From: Augochlora pura
Taxonomy: Eukaryota > Arthropoda > Insecta > Hymenoptera > Halictidae
Assembly: GCF_028453695.1 (NCBI RefSeq)
Contig: NC_135776.1
Location: 15,198,663 to 15,262,662 of the forward strand
Length of the DNA: 64,000 nt
Direction: 5' to 3'
Notes under the pieces: model-generated
What the model was told of the DNA's origin: nothing
The model's input: the letters and a program-made list of their open reading frames with translations, nothing else
The model's database searches: none
Position numbers and translations under genes: made by a program
Part shown: piece after piece, positions 61,546 through 64,000 of the stretch
Layout of the letters: each line of letters starts with the position of its first letter
Numbering within the stretch: position 1 is the first letter of the stretch

Positions 61546-61871
61546 CTAAATGGTAGTTCACGAAAGTATTATCATCATTAATAATCGTTTGTTTCCCAGC
61601 GCAACACTTAAAGAACTAGGATTACGCAAATGGTATTGTTAACCCTTTTTTTCACGGTTAGCAGGCATGTGAAACGATCGCATGTACTGTAACATTTACT
61701 TTCATGATTTATATGACTGAACATGTGCTACAATGTTACTGATACATATTTGCGACATCGTTTCAGGATATTTCAAATTATGGAATAAATGCTTAAAAAT
61801 GTCTTGGACTTATGTTATAGAATTATAAATATTTTATTATTAATATAAGTTGCAATTTTGATTTCAGAAAC

Positions 61872-61995
61872 ATGACGGAATGCAAAGCGCGTTGGATCTT
61901 GGCAATAATCTTCGCCACTCTGATCCTAGAACAAAGAGTTTCGGCGGGTGGCAAGAAAAGTAGCCGAGAAAGTGATAAACGAGCCACGAGATCAG
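61872..61995 (+). CDS. Signal-peptide exon of a secreted protein (partial, gene continues right)
   Basis: The exon starts at a splice acceptor (TTGATTTCAG, ending at 61867), so an untranslated upstream exon exists. The ATG at 61872 opens 41 codons plus one base to a GTAAAA donor at 61996. The protein begins with a basic stretch, then a hydrophobic core (WILAIIFATLIL) and a likely cleavage after VSA or VSAG, followed by a basic, Ser-rich start of the mature protein (GGKKSSRESDKRATRS). No domain is visible yet, so the family is unknown. The remaining exons are not in the window; at least 2 kb of first coding intron follows. The TATA/initiator exon near 38.0 kb is one possible 5' partner, but this is unproven. 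Confidence 0.7.
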
Positions 61996-64000
61996 GTAAA
62001 ATTAACAGATTTACATTAATTTTTAATATTATACGAGCAATTGTGTTATAAGTATGTACATTGAAATTAAAGCAGAATTTTCGAAAATGTATAAACGTAA
62101 TTATACAGAAGATATAAATAAATAAAATTCTCTTTATCTTTTTTTATTATTATGATACATTGTTATTATTGAATGTTATTATTAAAATATAATATAAATA
62201 TAATATAAACATCTAAATTTATGGAATAAAATATAAACGAGATACCAAATTCTCTTTACCTTTCTTGCTACTATTATACTTTGTTATTATCGTATATTAT
62301 CGCAACAAAATGACAAAAGTCCGCAAGTCTGCAGTTTCGGTAAATTAAAAATTGACGAAATCGGTGTAAACTTTTTTTCTGGCATTTCACGTTCTACTTT
62401 GCATTCGAAAAACTTGCATTCCTCCGGAAAAGGAATATAAACCCCGGATCGTAAACCGATATTTCTGTTGCAACCATGTTCTTGCAAATGAGTCGGCCGC
62501 TTTATTGTGCCTTTCAAGTCGTTTAAACAGGAGTTTAGCTCGCGCGCCGGCAGACGTGATACAATTTTTACTGTCATTTCATTGCGCTCTCGAAAAGAAT
62601 GCGTTACTAAAATAGTCTTACGAAAAATCGATCGGCACGAGAAAAGGTTGCAGGATAACCTTGGGCTCCATTGTAACAGGATTTAATCCTTGGAATGCTG
62701 CCCTGGTATTTGTTACAATAGCACGCCGGCGCAAATTACACACATGGGCCGTAGCTAACAAACAATTATAAGACTATATTTAATTTCTTGCTGGATTAGA
62801 AAGTGATAGCTTCTTTCGAAAGAATGTAGAATAATTATTTTCAGTCAAAGTTTTTAGGTTCGTGCGACAAATAATTATATCAATTAATACGATAATTATG
62901 ATAACAATTGTTAGAAGTTTTAATAAATATATTTCTGCTGTTTTCATCTAGTAATATAAAATAGCTTTTCTAATCGGTCTAATCGGTCTTAACTTTGACG
63001 TATATATATATTTGACGTATATTTAACACTAAATTTACTTAATAAACGTGATCGAGTGAACAATTTAATTATGAACTTAAAACCGTGAAACTGCTCTTAT
63101 TTAATTGTTTTATATTTAAAGAATCATTAACCGTTGACATTAAAAAAGAAACCCCACGAAGACGATAATTATACCGCTTTTAATATTAACAATTTCCGTT
63201 TCATAAACATCGCATCAATACGACCTTTTATCGAATTTTATTTAAACAAGATTTATATTTCTCTTATAGTATCACTAGCACACTTTTGAATAAATAGTAA
63301 AAATTCTTTAAGTTCACAAGGTTAACAGTATGATCATTGTTTAAAACGTGCTCGAGCGCAAAGTGTTAAAAGCCCGATCATTGTTGAAAATACGCTCGAG
63401 CAAAAGGGTTAACAGATCGCAGAACGCGGTCGCCGCAATGATAATAATTACGGAAAGAGAAGCGCCAGCCGAAAGAAGCCAAGGGAATCGGTTTCTCTTG
63501 TGCAACAAGTGGAAGTTAATAACAAGGTGTATAGTTCGCCAGTTAGAAAATAATGTCTGCCCGTGCTACGTGTCGGTGTTTAAGTTACGTGTCGCGAAAA
63601 GTTGTACGCCCACAACGTGGATAGACGAGTTTAGTTTCGGAAGGCGACCGGAACAAAAATTCCCCCGTGTAAACCGGATTTACTAATTTGTCGGTGAACT
63701 TTCGAATGTAATTGGAGAACTCTGAAATTTTCACATCCAATTGGATTTCCCGGCGCGTACGCGCCGATCTTGTTTTTTTCTTCTTTCCGTCTAATTTCTT
63801 TTTTTAATCTGTTCTCTATTAAGTAAACCGGCGATTTTATTTACCGGCCTCCTGCGATGGTAGATAGGGGCACGCGCGCATTTGCAACTTTGTTTCAGCA
63901 ACTGCGTCGCTACCTGAATAAAACATGCCGCTTTAAATGGTAATTCGCGCTGGCTACTGTTTAATTGCAGTAACTAAGCAGTTACGACTCGCTTTATTGT
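61996..64000 (+). other. Probable first coding intron of the secreted-protein gene
   Basis: AT-rich with no convincing next exon. A minus-strand frame at 62287-62577 and a plus-strand frame at 63348-63686 have no recognisable product. A 50-bp near-duplication with CGCTCGAG and AAAGGGTTAA lies at about 63330-63412. Confidence 0.5.

Noticed and set aside
62287..62577. Minus-strand 96-aa frame with several cysteines
   Set aside because: No signal peptide, no recognised cysteine pattern, and it lies in the probable intron of a plus-strand gene. It could be revisited if cDNA appears.

Overview
The window looks like insect nuclear DNA, most likely a bee, wasp or ant. It is AT-rich with scattered GC-rich patches, has short spliced genes with GT-AG introns, long gene-poor stretches full of A/T-rich minisatellites, and mariner-type miniature elements. 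The hymenopteran placement rests on overall character and repeat style and is an inference. Exactly 500 N (17292-17791) mark an assembly gap.

Layout. 1-10.6 kb is non-coding, with one short inverted-repeat element. 10.7-16.8 kb is a compact cluster of three conserved genes. The first is a p24-gamma cargo receptor (TMED3/7 family, 3 exons, + strand). The second is CDK5RAP3/C53 (9 exons, + strand). The third is a secreted group I/II-fold phospholipase A2 (5 exons, - strand), convergent with CDK5RAP3. I rebuilt all exon junctions by reading phase and GT/AG sites. 17-24.2 kb has no recognisable gene. 24.3-26.4 kb holds a 693-residue protein made almost only of 20 ankyrin repeats of about 34 residues, in one GC-rich exon. 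It is followed by about 870 bp of the same array in decay (stops, frameshifts, AT-shifted). 27.4-61.8 kb has no recognisable protein gene; it holds minisatellites, miniature inverted-repeat elements and one candidate TATA/initiator promoter with a first exon near 38.0 kb. At 61.87 kb a signal-peptide exon begins a secreted-protein gene that runs off the right edge.

How the genes relate. TMED3/7 acts in ER-Golgi cargo traffic. CDK5RAP3 acts at the ER in UFMylation and ER-phagy and keeps several IDWG-type ATG8/UFM1-binding motifs. The PLA2 is a secretory product. They are neighbours, but nothing shows that they form a functional unit. The most unusual parts are the ankyrin gene with its decaying tail and six-repeat block duplication, an array of 44-bp units carrying a 16-bp perfect palindrome, a 12-bp minisatellite with a 144-bp higher-order period, and a family of elements ending in TTAACCCTTTGCA-like termini.
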